DNA from: Belnapia rosea
GTDB lineage: Bacteria > Pseudomonadota > Alphaproteobacteria > Acetobacterales > Acetobacteraceae
DNA length: 56,249 nt
Direction: 5' to 3'
NCBI RefSeq assembly: GCF_900101615.1
Contig: NZ_FMZX01000024.1
Span: forward strand, 1-56,249
Shown in pieces: positions 1-8,077 of the stretch. A model generated the notes under the pieces. It was not told the DNA's origin. It saw nothing but the letters and a program-made list of their open reading frames with translations, and did no database searches. How positions within the stretch are numbered: position 1 is the first letter of the stretch; each line of letters starts with the position of its first letter. Position numbers and translations under genes: made by a program.

Positions 1-277
1 ACCGTTACGGCGACGACCTCCTACACCACACCCAGGGACGCGACCTGTCCTGCCCTGGGCCGGGATCGTAGGCCCCGCAGGAATGCCGGGCGAGACAACG
101 GAAGCGCTGAGCGCGGCTTTCGTGAGCGCCATGGAACACCGCAATATCCGGGACCGCGCGGAGGAACTCGGCTTCTCGCTCAACCCAAGCCCGGCAGGGA
201 ATTTCGCTCAGCTAATCCGGGATCAGCACGTAATCTATGGCCGCGTCATCCGCGAGGTTGGCCTGCCCGTGCAGTGA
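1..277 (+). CDS. Bug/TctC-type tripartite tricarboxylate transporter binding protein, C-terminal end (cut by window edge)
   Basis: The frame ending in TGA at 275-277 encodes the last part of a periplasmic binding protein of the Bug (TctC) family, which captures carboxylates and similar small anions for tripartite transporters. The visible pattern PWAGIVGPAGMP, a helix with EALSAAFVSAME, then ELGF and a terminal FAQLIRDQ...YGRVIREVGL block is the usual Bug C-terminus. The first 40 or so bases fit the family poorly in this frame, so a frameshift or the window edge may obscure the upstream part. The first in-frame ATG (83) is internal to the domain, not a true start. The next gene starts 71 bases downstream. 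Confidence 0.7.
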   Translation, partial: PLRRRPPTPHPGTRPVLPWAGIVGPAGMPGETTEALSAAFVSAMEHRNIRDRAEELGFSLNPSPAGNFAQLIRDQHVIYGRVIREVGLPVQ

Positions 278-348
278 CCAAGGCGCGCTGTCGTCCGGGA
301 GAGCCTGCCGATAGCGTCCGAACCTTTTCCGATATGGAGACAAGGCCG

Positions 349-791
349 ATGCCCCTGACCCGCCGCACCCTGCTCGCCTCCACAGCTGCTGCGGCTGCAG
401 CTGTGTCCAGCACCCCGGCGAGGGCGCAACAATCCATTATCAGGATCGGCGTGTTGAACGACATGTCGGGCCCCTATCGTGATGCGAGCGGGCCCACCTC
501 AGCTGCTTGCGTGCGCCAGGCAGTGGAAGAATTTCGGAACGCGCACGGAGGTCTGGAGGTCGAAGTGTTGACCGCAGACCATCAGAATAAGCCGGATGTC
601 GGGTCCAATATCGCACGGCAGTGGATTGACCGTGATGGGGTGGACCTGATCGTGGACGTCGGAAACAGTGCCGTAGCACTCGCAGTCAATAGCGTCTGCC
701 GGGACAAGGACAAGGCCTATATCAACTCAACCGCTGGCACGACCGAGCTAACCGGCGCGCAGTGCAGCCCGGTCTTGGTTCACTGGACTTA
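349..791 (+). pseudogene. ABC transporter substrate-binding protein (Peripla_BP_6 type), 5' half, broken by an IS
   Basis: This is the N-terminal third of a branched-chain-amino-acid/urea-type periplasmic binding protein. ATG 349 is preferred: it opens a twin-arginine-like signal (MPLTRRTLLAS, Ala-rich core, TPARAQQ) and has GGAGA about 10 bases upstream. The mature part starts RIGVLNDMSGPYRDASGP and runs to the codons for HWTY, where the IS begins at 792. The frame then runs into IS sequence and stops at 834. Removing the IS and one TTA copy restores a 410-codon frame with 1924-2713. An intact paralogue lies at 17090-18304 with near colinear sequence. The truncated product would lack most of the ligand fold and is probably non-functional. 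Confidence 0.93.
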
Positions 792-814
792 TGAGACCTG
801 TGCGCGGATAGCGC
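792..814 (+). repeat. Left terminal inverted repeat of the IS5-family element
   Basis: This is a 23-bp inverted repeat, identical to the reverse complement of 1898-1920. The adjoining target duplication is TTA at 789-791. Confidence 0.95.
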
Positions 815-900
815 ATGAGGCGCTTTATGGCTGAGTGCGATTGCTGAGTTCAGCGGACTTGCAGTCCTGCCGGATGGAGGGCCCGGGAAGATTGCTCAGC

Positions 901-1842
901 TCATGCTGCTGGGTTGGTGAGCAGGGTGAGAGAGCGGCGAAGGTTGTAGGCGATGGCGGTGAGATGGACTTGCAGGGTAGCCTTGGCCAGCCCTCGCCAT
1001 CGCATGCGGCGCAGTCCGTAGCTGCGCTTCCAGGTGCCGAAGATCTTCTCAATGCGGCAGCGGACACGGTGGATGTCGTAGTTCCAGCGGCGGAGCTTGC
1101 GCAGCGTGTCATCACCAGGGCGACCCCACATGCCGGTCTGCACGATGCGGGGTGTACCACCGCGGGCAGCGATCGCTGCGCCGAAGATGTGGCCACGATA
1201 GGCGCTGTCGGCATAGACCTCGCCGGGTGCTTCAGGCAAGGCGCCGCCGCCGGCTCGGCCGTCATGCACATTGCCCGGCGTCACGCAGAGCGCCTCGACC
1301 AGCGCGGTATCGGCATCGGCGCCGACATGGGCCTTGAAGCTGTGGATCGCCTTGCGCCGCTGATGGCCGGCCCAGCCCGCCTCCGGATCGGCATGGCTCG
1401 CCGAGGCGATCACGGTGGCGTCGACCAGCGTGCCGGTCTTGACCGTGATCGCCTTGGCCCGGAGCTGACTTGTGACCGCATCGAACAGCACCTGGTCGAG
1501 GCCGCAGGCCACAAGCTGAGCCCGCAGCCGCACGAAGGCTGTGCGCTCAGGCGTTGGCTCATGCGCCGAGAAGCCGCAGAAGCGCCGGAACGAGCCGCGA
1601 TCATCGAGCGCTTCGGCCAGCCGCACGTTGGACAGGTCATGCCAGACCGCGATCAGCATGGCCTTGAACAAGGCCAAGGGCGGCCAGGCCGGCTCGCCCT
1701 TCGCAGCACAGGAGATATCCCGCAGCTGGTGCTCGACCGGCACCCAGTCGATCAACTCCAGCAGTCTGTCCAAGGTCGACTGACGTGCAGCACTTTCAGA
1801 GCTGAACACCAACATATCCTGGCCAATCCGACGACGCGCCAT
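901..1842 (-). CDS. IS5-family transposase (DDE)
   Basis: The transposase has the IS5 layout: an N-terminal DUF772-like region (SARQSTLDRLLELIDWVPVE...PPLALFKAMLIAVWHDLSNVRLAEAL) and a DDE catalytic core. The first Asp is in GTLVDATVI, the second in VYADSAYRG, and the Glu lies in RIEKIFGTWKR followed by YGLRRMRWRG. The start is placed at MARRRIGQDM (1842), the usual N-terminus of this group; an upstream in-frame ATG (1884) adds 14 residues that do not fit the family. No frameshift or internal stop is seen at about 313 residues, so the enzyme looks functional. Confidence 0.93.
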   Translation of the reverse strand: MARRRIGQDMLVFSSESAARQSTLDRLLELIDWVPVEHQLRDISCAAKGEPAWPPLALFKAMLIAVWHDLSNVRLAEALDDRGSFRRFCGFSAHEPTPERTAFVRLRAQLVACGLDQVLFDAVTSQLRAKAITVKTGTLVDATVIASASHADPEAGWAGHQRRKAIHSFKAHVGADADTALVEALCVTPGNVHDGRAGGGALPEAPGEVYADSAYRGHIFGAAIAARGGTPRIVQTGMWGRPGDDTLRKLRRWNYDIHRVRCRIEKIFGTWKRSYGLRRMRWRGLAKATLQVHLTAIAYNLRRSLTLLTNPAA

Positions 1843-1897
1843 GGAAGCCTCCGCCGCTGATCGCTCACAGCGAATCAGAGCCAAGGCCCACCGTCCA

Positions 1898-1920
1898 GCG
1901 CTATCCGCGCACAGGTCTCA
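1898..1920 (-). repeat. Right terminal inverted repeat of the IS5-family element
   Basis: This repeat is the exact reverse complement of 792-814. It is followed immediately by the second TTA target copy (1921-1923). Confidence 0.95.
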
Positions 1921-2713
1921 TTACGACAACTACATGCTGTCGCGCTCCACTGGTGGAGCTCTCGTCAAGGCCGGCGGCGACAGCTGGTTCTTCATCACCG
2001 CCGACTATGCCTTCGGCCACTCCCTGGAGCAGGAGACATCGAGCTTCGTGCGCGAGGCTGGCGGCAAGGTCCTTGGAAGCGTCCGGCATCCCTTCCCGGC
2101 GACCAGCGATTTCGCCTCCTTCCTTCTGCAGGCCCAAAGCAGCCGCGCGAAGGTGATCGGTCTGTGCAACGCGGGCAATGATACCGTGAACACCGTCAAG
2201 CAAGCCGCCGAGTTCGGCATTACGCGGCGCGGCGTGAAGTTGGCAGGCATGCTGCTCTTCATCACCGACATCCACGCCCTCGGCCTCCAGACCGCGCAGG
2301 GGTTGGTTCTGACCGAAAGCTTCTATTGGGACCTGAACGACCGCACGCGCGCCTTCACCCGCCGTGTCCTGCCGAAGACCGGCGGCATGCATCCCGCAAT
2401 GAGCCATGCAGGATGCTACGGCGGCACCATGCATTATCTCAAGGCGGTAGCGGACCTCGGCGTCGCCGAAGCCAAGCGCAGCGGTGCAGCGGCGGTGTCA
2501 CGGATGAAAGCCATGCCGACCGATGACGACGCCTTCGGGGCCGGCCGGATCCGCGAGGATGGGCGTAAGCTGCACCCCTCATTCCTGTTCGAGGTCAAGA
2601 GGCCCGAGGAAAGCCGCGGCGGATGGGATTACTACAAGCTCCTGGCAACGACCTCCGCCGATCAGGCTTTTCGGCCGATCGACAAAGGTGGCTGCCGGCT
2701 CATCAACTCGTAG
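1921..2713 (+). pseudogene. ABC transporter substrate-binding protein (Peripla_BP_6 type), 3' part downstream of the IS
   Basis: The fragment continues the protein begun at 349: after the restored HWTYDN it reads YMLSRSTGGALVKAGGDSWF, FITADYAFGHSLEQ, then the C-terminal lobe to GGCRLINS and TAG. It aligns residue for residue with the intact paralogue at 17090-18304 (shared TADYAFGH, QAAEFGITRRG, SFYWDLNDRTRA and RSGAAAV). It has no start codon or signal peptide of its own; an ATG at 1841 belongs to the IS. No permease or ATPase gene is adjacent, so even the ancestral gene was an orphan binding protein here. Confidence 0.92.
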
Positions 2714-2929
2714 CGGCTGCTGAAGCGCATGCTGGCGGAGCGGGATGCCGACAGCGCCATCGCAGCCGTCCGGCTGGCCAGGCCTGCCACGGCCGCGCCC
2801 TCTTGTTCATCGCTCGAGACCGGCTCAACCTAGCCCCGAATCCGGCTGGGCAAACCGTAGTCCTCGGCCGCGCCGTTCGGTGCAGTCGTGACGCTTCTGC
2901 ATGCCGAAGGCTGAGATGGAGACACGAGC

Positions 2930-4522
2930 ATGACGATCCGCCTCACCCGCCGCGCTGCGCTCGGCGCTGTCACGGCACTCGCTGCGCCCGGCCTGTCGCA
3001 GGCGCAGCGTGGCGCCGACCCCCGCGTGCTGCGCTTCGTGCCCCAGGCGGCGCTGACCAATCTCGACCCGATCGCGTCGCTGGCCGGCGTGGCCGTCAAT
3101 CACGGCTACTATGTCTTCGACACGCTCTACGGTATCGACGCCCGGATGCGCGCGCAGCCGCAGATGGCGGAGGGGCATAGCGTTTCCGATGACGGCCTCG
3201 CCTGGACCATCCGGCTGCGCGAAGGGCTGTTCTTCCACGACGGGGAGCCGGTGCGCTCGCGCGACTGCGCCGCCAGCCTCAGGCGCTGGGGCGGCCGCGA
3301 CACCTTCGGCCGCACCCTGGCTGCGGTGGTGCGGGACTACGAGACACCCAACGACCGCACCCTGGTCATTCGCCTCGCCAGGCCCTTTCCCCTGCTGCTG
3401 GACGCCATCGCCAAGGCCGGCACCGCCCCGGCCTTCATCATGCCGGAACGCCTTGCGGCCACCGATCCGGTGCGGCCGGTGCCGGAGATGATCGGCTCCG
3501 GCCCCTACCGCTTCCTGGCCGACGAGTTCGTCGCCGGCAGCCGCGCCGCCTATGCGCGCTTCGACCGCTACCGGCCGCGGACGGAGACGCCGGAATGGAC
3601 GTCCGGCGGCAAGGTGGCGCATTTCGAGCGCGTCGAATGGCACATGATGCCGGATGCCGCGACCGCCGCCTCGGCGTTGCAGGCAGGCGAGGTCGACTGG
3701 TGGGAGCAGGTCGCCGCCGACCTCATCCCGGTGCTGCGCCGGTCGCGTGACATCACCATCGCGAATGGTGACCCGGCCGGATATATGGGCGTGCTGCGCT
3801 TCAACCACCTGCAGCCGCCCTTCGACAAGCCGGCGGTGCGCCGCGCCGTGCTCGCCGCCATCGACCAGCCGGACTTCATGGCGGCGGTGACGAACAGCGA
3901 CCCGAGCGCCTTCAATGTCTGCCACTCCTTCTTCCCCTGCACCACGCCCTATGGCCGCCCGCCGGCGCAGGACCCGATGGCCTCGCCCGGGCTCGACCGC
4001 GCCCGGGCCTTGCTGCGCGAAAGCGGCTATGCCGGCGAGCGGGTGGTGATGCTGAACCCGGCGGACTTCACCTCCATCGCCCCGCTCGGCGTGATCGGGC
4101 AGGACCTGCTGACGCGTATCGGCTTCAATGTGGAGTTCGTCACCACCGACTGGGGCACTGTGCTGAGCCGCACACTCAACCGCAACCCGCCCTCCCAGGG
4201 CGGCTGGAACATCTACCCAGTCTGGTGGAGCGGCATGGGCATCGTCACGCCGACACAGAACGCGCTGATCCGCGGCCAGGGCACCGGCGGCTGGAATGGC
4301 TGGTACGAGAGCGCCGAGATGGAGGCGCTGAACGCCGAATGGCTCAGCGCCCCGGATGAGGCGGCGCGGCTCGCCATCGGCATGCGCATGCAGGACCTTG
4401 CCTTCCGCGACGTCCCCAGCGTGCCGCTCGGCCAGTTCTTCATCCGCACCGCCTATCGCCGCTCGCTGACCGGCGTGCTGGAGGGGCCGCGCCCGGTGCC
4501 CTGGAATGCGAGGCGCGCCTGA
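2930..4522 (+). CDS. Peptide-type ABC transporter substrate-binding protein (SBP_bac_5 / DppA family)
   Basis: This is a 530-residue extracytoplasmic solute-binding protein. MTIRLTRRAALGAVTAL...GLSQAQ is a Tat-like signal peptide. The body has family hallmarks: LDPIASLAGVAVNHGYYVFDTLYG, DDGLAWTIRLREGLFFHDGEPV, LRRWGGRD and LQPPFDKPAVRRAVLAAID. It delivers oligopeptides or similar compounds to an ABC permease that is not encoded in the window. The stop overlaps the start of the amidohydrolase-like gene (TGATG), so the two are translationally coupled and probably share a substrate. It is clearly related to the binding protein at 8078-9658 (shared VASLRRWGR-like, RAFIERVEW-like and LRLNHLQPPFD-like segments). 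Confidence 0.93.
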   Translation: MTIRLTRRAALGAVTALAAPGLSQAQRGADPRVLRFVPQAALTNLDPIASLAGVAVNHGYYVFDTLYGIDARMRAQPQMAEGHSVSDDGLAWTIRLREGLFFHDGEPVRSRDCAASLRRWGGRDTFGRTLAAVVRDYETPNDRTLVIRLARPFPLLLDAIAKAGTAPAFIMPERLAATDPVRPVPEMIGSGPYRFLADEFVAGSRAAYARFDRYRPRTETPEWTSGGKVAHFERVEWHMMPDAATAASALQAGEVDWWEQVAADLIPVLRRSRDITIANGDPAGYMGVLRFNHLQPPFDKPAVRRAVLAAIDQPDFMAAVTNSDPSAFNVCHSFFPCTTPYGRPPAQDPMASPGLDRARALLRESGYAGERVVMLNPADFTSIAPLGVIGQDLLTRIGFNVEFVTTDWGTVLSRTLNRNPPSQGGWNIYPVWWSGMGIVTPTQNALIRGQGTGGWNGWYESAEMEALNAEWLSAPDEAARLAIGMRMQDLAFRDVPSVPLGQFFIRTAYRRSLTGVLEGPRPVPWNARRA

Positions 4523-6696
4523 TGCCGGAGGTGCCGCCCGTCGCTGGCTATCTCGACCGTCTCTCGCGCCGCCCCGGCGAGCGCTTCACCGCCCATGTGA
4601 GCCTGCGCGACCCGGCCCCGTGCCGCGTGCGCGTCCTGCGCGTGGTCAGCGGCGACCCGAACCCCGCGGGGCCAGGCCTTGACCTGCGCCCGGTGCCGGG
4701 CCTGGAGGAGATCCGCTTTGAGGGCCGACACCAGCCGGTGCCGATCGGCTCCTGCGCCATGATCCGGCGCGGGCCGCGCTTCGGGGCGACGGAGCCCCGC
4801 TGCTGGTCGGCCCTGGTCTGGATGCGTGGCGAGCAGGCGGCGGCGACCGTCCTCTCGGCCGAGGGGGAGGGGCTGGCCCTGGCGCTGCGGGCCGGCACGG
4901 CGGGTGCCGAGGCCGAGGTGACGCTCGGCACCACCACCTGCCGCCTGGCGATGGGGGTGGCGCTGGCGCCGCGGTGCTGGCACCGCCTATGGCTTTCGCT
5001 TGATCCGTCCACCGGGCGCGTCCTGCTCGGCCAGTCCGGCGCCGGGGCCATGGAGACGGCCGAGGCGAGCCTGCCGGTGGGCCCGGCACCGGCGACGGAT
5101 GGCGTGGTCGTCGCGGCGCGCGGGCTGGACGCCCCCCGCGACCACTTCACCGGCAAGATCGAGGCGCCGATGGCCGCCGCCGCCTTCGTCGCGGCCTGGC
5201 CCGAGCCGCTGGACGTTCCGGCTGAGGCCGCCGCGGCCCTCCGCGCCGCCTGGGATTTCTCCCGGGGCATCGGCACCGACACCGTGCACGACACCGGGCC
5301 GGACGGGCTGCACGGCGTGCTGGTGAACGCGCCGACCCAGGCGGTGGTGGGTGCGCGTTGGAGCGGCGAGGAGAGCTGCTGGCGCCACGCGCCGGGGGAT
5401 TACGCGGCGATCCATTTCCACGCCGACGACCTCGAGGATTGCCGCTGGGCATCCTCCTTCCAGTTCGACGTGCCGGAGGGCATGGCGAGCGGCTGCTACG
5501 CCTTCCACATCGCCACCGATGCCGGGGAGGACTGGCTGCCCTTCTACGTCCTGCCGCCGCGCGGGCAGGCAGGGGCGGCGGTGGTGTTCCTGGCCTCCAC
5601 CTTCACCTACCAGGCCTATGCCAACCACGCGCGCGGCAATGCGGACGAGGCCTACCGGGCGCGCGTCACGGCCTGGGGCGCCTATCCGCACAACCCGGAC
5701 CAGTACGGCGCCTATGGCACCTCGACCTACAACCGCCACCCGGATGGCAGCGGCATCGCGCTCTCCTCCCGCCTGCGGCCGGTGCTGACGATGCGGCCCG
5801 GCTTCCTCACTTTCGACGATGCGCGCGGCTCCGGCCTGCGGCACTACCCGGCCGACACCCATCTGCTGGCCTGGCTGGAGGCGCAGGGCATCCCCTTCGA
5901 CGTCGTCACCGACGAGGATCTGGACGACGAGGGCGCGGCGCTGATCGCGCCCTACCGCGTCCTGCTGACGGGCACCCATCCGGAATACCATACCGGCCGG
6001 ATGCTCGATGCGCTGACCCACTACCGCGATCATGGCGGAAGGCTGGTCTATCTCGGCGGCAACGGCTTCTACTGGCGCATCGCGCGCGACCCCGCCCGCC
6101 CGCATCTGATCGAGGTCCGGCGCGCCGAGGGCGGCATCCGCGCCTGGGATGCGGAGCCAGGCGAGTACTACCACCAGCTCGACGGCCAGCTCGGCGGGCT
6201 GTGGCGGCGCAACCGCCGGCCGCCGCAGGTGCTGGTCGGCGTCGGCTTCTCGGCCCAGGGCCTGTTCGAGGGCACCAGCTTCCGCTGCCTGCCCGCGGCG
6301 CGCGCATCCGAGCATGCCTGGATCATGGAAGGCGTGCCGGAGGAGTTCGGCGATACCGGCCTGTCCGGCGGCGGGGCGGCGGGGTTCGAGCTCGACCGGG
6401 CCGATATCCGCCTCGGCACGCCCGCCAATGCCGTGATCCTGGCGCGATCAGGGCCGCCGCCGGCCTCTTTCGTGACCGTGCCGGAAGAGCTGCTGTCCCA
6501 TGTCGCCACCGTCACTGGCGAGCCGCCGCGGGACCTGCAGCGCGGCGAGATCGTGTATTTCGCCGTGCCGGGCGGCGGTGCGGTCTTCTCCGTCGGCTCC
6601 ATAACCTTCTGCGGCAGCCTGTGGGACGGTCGGGCCTTTGCCGGGCCAGTCTCCCGCCTGCTGGAGAATGTGGTGCGGCGCTTCATGGCGGCCTGA
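4522..6696 (+). CDS. N,N-dimethylformamidase large (beta) subunit-like amidohydrolase
   Basis: At 724 residues it is close to the roughly 760-residue large subunit of N,N-dimethylformamidase, an iron enzyme that splits dimethylformamide into dimethylamine and formate. An N-terminal beta-rich, LamG-like part (about residues 60-280, with RVLLGQSGAGAM and DFSRGIGTDTVHD) precedes the glutamine-amidotransferase-like catalytic part. Candidate iron ligands are a Tyr in TYQAYAN (363 or 366), Tyr403 (STYNRHPDGSG) and Glu488 (GTHPEYH). His486 and Asn514 (LGGNGFYW) lie at the offsets I remember for the known active site. ATG 4522 overlaps the upstream stop by one base. No gene for the small subunit (about 130 residues) is adjacent, so its true substrate is uncertain. 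Confidence 0.82.
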   Translation: MPEVPPVAGYLDRLSRRPGERFTAHVSLRDPAPCRVRVLRVVSGDPNPAGPGLDLRPVPGLEEIRFEGRHQPVPIGSCAMIRRGPRFGATEPRCWSALVWMRGEQAAATVLSAEGEGLALALRAGTAGAEAEVTLGTTTCRLAMGVALAPRCWHRLWLSLDPSTGRVLLGQSGAGAMETAEASLPVGPAPATDGVVVAARGLDAPRDHFTGKIEAPMAAAAFVAAWPEPLDVPAEAAAALRAAWDFSRGIGTDTVHDTGPDGLHGVLVNAPTQAVVGARWSGEESCWRHAPGDYAAIHFHADDLEDCRWASSFQFDVPEGMASGCYAFHIATDAGEDWLPFYVLPPRGQAGAAVVFLASTFTYQAYANHARGNADEAYRARVTAWGAYPHNPDQYGAYGTSTYNRHPDGSGIALSSRLRPVLTMRPGFLTFDDARGSGLRHYPADTHLLAWLEAQGIPFDVVTDEDLDDEGAALIAPYRVLLTGTHPEYHTGRMLDALTHYRDHGGRLVYLGGNGFYWRIARDPARPHLIEVRRAEGGIRAWDAEPGEYYHQLDGQLGGLWRRNRRPPQVLVGVGFSAQGLFEGTSFRCLPAARASEHAWIMEGVPEEFGDTGLSGGGAAGFELDRADIRLGTPANAVILARSGPPPASFVTVPEELLSHVATVTGEPPRDLQRGEIVYFAVPGGGAVFSVGSITFCGSLWDGRAFAGPVSRLLENVVRRFMAA

Positions 6697-6789
6697 CCGA
6701 TATCCGTCCGGCGGCCATCCGAAGCCCAGGCTGGCATGTCGCCGCATGCTCACCGCTGCGCCTGCTACGGTGATCTGAAGCGCTGCATG

Positions 6790-8067
6790 CTAGATCCCCA
6801 GCCGATCCCGGATGCGGCCCTCCAGCACCTTGGCCATCACGCCGGCCCGCCAGAAGCCATGGAAGGGCATGGGCCGGATCGGCGTCACCGGCATGGCGAT
6901 CTCCCCGGCCGGCGTGCCGGTCGCCAGGCGCGCGACCTCGCCACCCATCGCGGTCGAGAGGGCGACGCCGCGGCCGTTATAGCCCAGGCAGCAGATCAGC
7001 CCCGGCGCGGGCTGGTGGATGTGCGGGTAGTGGTCCGGCGTCATCGCCAACTGGCCGTTCCAGCCATGCGTCCACTCGGCCCCCTGGAGAGCGGGCCAGA
7101 GGCGCTCCGCATAGCGCAACAGATAGGCGACGGGGGAGGGATCCCCGATTGGGCGCTGCGGCCCACGGCCACCCATCAGCAGGCGGTTCCGCTGATCGAC
7201 CCGCAGGTAGACGGTGATGTGCCCGCTTTCGTAGAGCGAGGCGCGCATCGGCATGACCTGCCGCACCACGGCCTCGGGCAGCGGCGCCGTCGCGGCGATC
7301 GAGCTGAAGACCGGCACCACGCTGCGGCGGAGCCCCGGCTGCAGATCATCCGTATAGCCGTTGGTGCCGAGGATCACCGTCTCGGCCGTGACCGTCCCGG
7401 TCGGTGTCGCAACCTGCCAGCGCCCCTCGGCGCGGGTCAGCGCGGTCACGGGGGTGCCGCCATGCACCGCGGCGCCGGCCTGCATGGCGGCGCGCGCCAG
7501 TCCGCGGGCATAGTCGAGCGGCTGCACATCGCCGCCGCTCGCATCGCGCATCACCGCGAGATAGCGGTCGGTGCCCGTCGCCTCATGGGCCGCATCGCGC
7601 TCCAGCAGCGTCACCGGCAGGCCGCGGCGCATGCCCTGCTCGGCGGAGCGGCGCACGCCCTCGGCATGTGCGGGCTGATAGGCGGCGCGCAGCGTGCCGC
7701 CCTGACGGGCGTCGCAGGCGATCTGCCAGCGCCGGATCAGGGCGAAGGTCGTCTCCGGCGCGCCCCAGGCGAAGCGGACCATGCGGGTGCCGAGTTCCGG
7801 CCCGAAATCCGCCTCGACCTGGTCGGGGTCGGGCTTGAGCCCGGGATTGACCTGCCCGCCATTGCGGCCGGAGGCGCCCCAGCCGGGCTCGTTCGCCTCC
7901 AGCACCACCACATCGACGCCACGCTCGGCGAGGTGCAGCGCGGTGGAGAGGCCGGTGAAGCCGGCGCCCACCACCACGACATCCGCCTGCCGGTCGCCCG
8001 CCAGCGGCGGCGTCTGCGGCGCCGGGCGGGCGGTCGCGGCGTAGAGGCTGGGCGGTAGGGGCGTCAT
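6790..8067 (-). CDS. DAO-family FAD-dependent oxidoreductase (OrdL/PuuB-like)
   Basis: This is a 425-residue flavoprotein of the D-amino-acid oxidase superfamily, which oxidises secondary or primary amines such as sarcosine- or glutamylputrescine-like compounds. The Rossmann dinucleotide-binding site is VVVVGAGFTGLSTALHLAERG at about residues 30-50, with the ribose-binding acidic residue in VVLEANEPGWGASGRNGGQV. A C-terminal CLGYNGRGVALSTAMGG segment contacts FAD. It is the last gene of the leftward unit hyuA-hyuB-SBP-DAO; the SBP stop lies about 10 bases before its start. It ends 93 bases from the convergent amidohydrolase gene. The substrate is inferred only from context. Confidence 0.9.
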   Translation of the reverse strand: MTPLPPSLYAATARPAPQTPPLAGDRQADVVVVGAGFTGLSTALHLAERGVDVVVLEANEPGWGASGRNGGQVNPGLKPDPDQVEADFGPELGTRMVRFAWGAPETTFALIRRWQIACDARQGGTLRAAYQPAHAEGVRRSAEQGMRRGLPVTLLERDAAHEATGTDRYLAVMRDASGGDVQPLDYARGLARAAMQAGAAVHGGTPVTALTRAEGRWQVATPTGTVTAETVILGTNGYTDDLQPGLRRSVVPVFSSIAATAPLPEAVVRQVMPMRASLYESGHITVYLRVDQRNRLLMGGRGPQRPIGDPSPVAYLLRYAERLWPALQGAEWTHGWNGQLAMTPDHYPHIHQPAPGLICCLGYNGRGVALSTAMGGEVARLATGTPAGEIAMPVTPIRPMPFHGFWRAGVMAKVLEGRIRDRLGI

Positions 8068-8077
8068 CGGGCGGAGC

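Larger units (their letters stand above)
792..1920. mobile_element. Complete IS5-family (IS1031-like) insertion sequence, 1129 bp
   Basis: The element has 23-bp perfectly matching terminal inverted repeats (792-814 and 1898-1920) beginning TGAGACCTGTGCGCGG, and is bracketed by a 3-bp direct repeat TTA (789-791 and 1921-1923). A TNA target duplication is characteristic of the IS1031 group of IS5. It carries a single leftward transposase gene. Perfect ends, an intact transposase and a clean target duplication indicate a recent insertion and a probably still mobile element. It interrupts a substrate-binding protein gene. Confidence 0.95.

Noticed and set aside
835-1860. 341-codon plus-strand frame inside the IS5 element
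   Set aside because: It is the mirror of the transposase gene and has no recognisable motif.
2714-2830. In-frame continuation after the TAG of the broken binding protein, reading RLLKRMLAERDADSAIAAVR
   Set aside because: It looks helical and coding-like, but the intact paralogue ends at the same place, so a stop-codon readthrough or fused domain is not supported.
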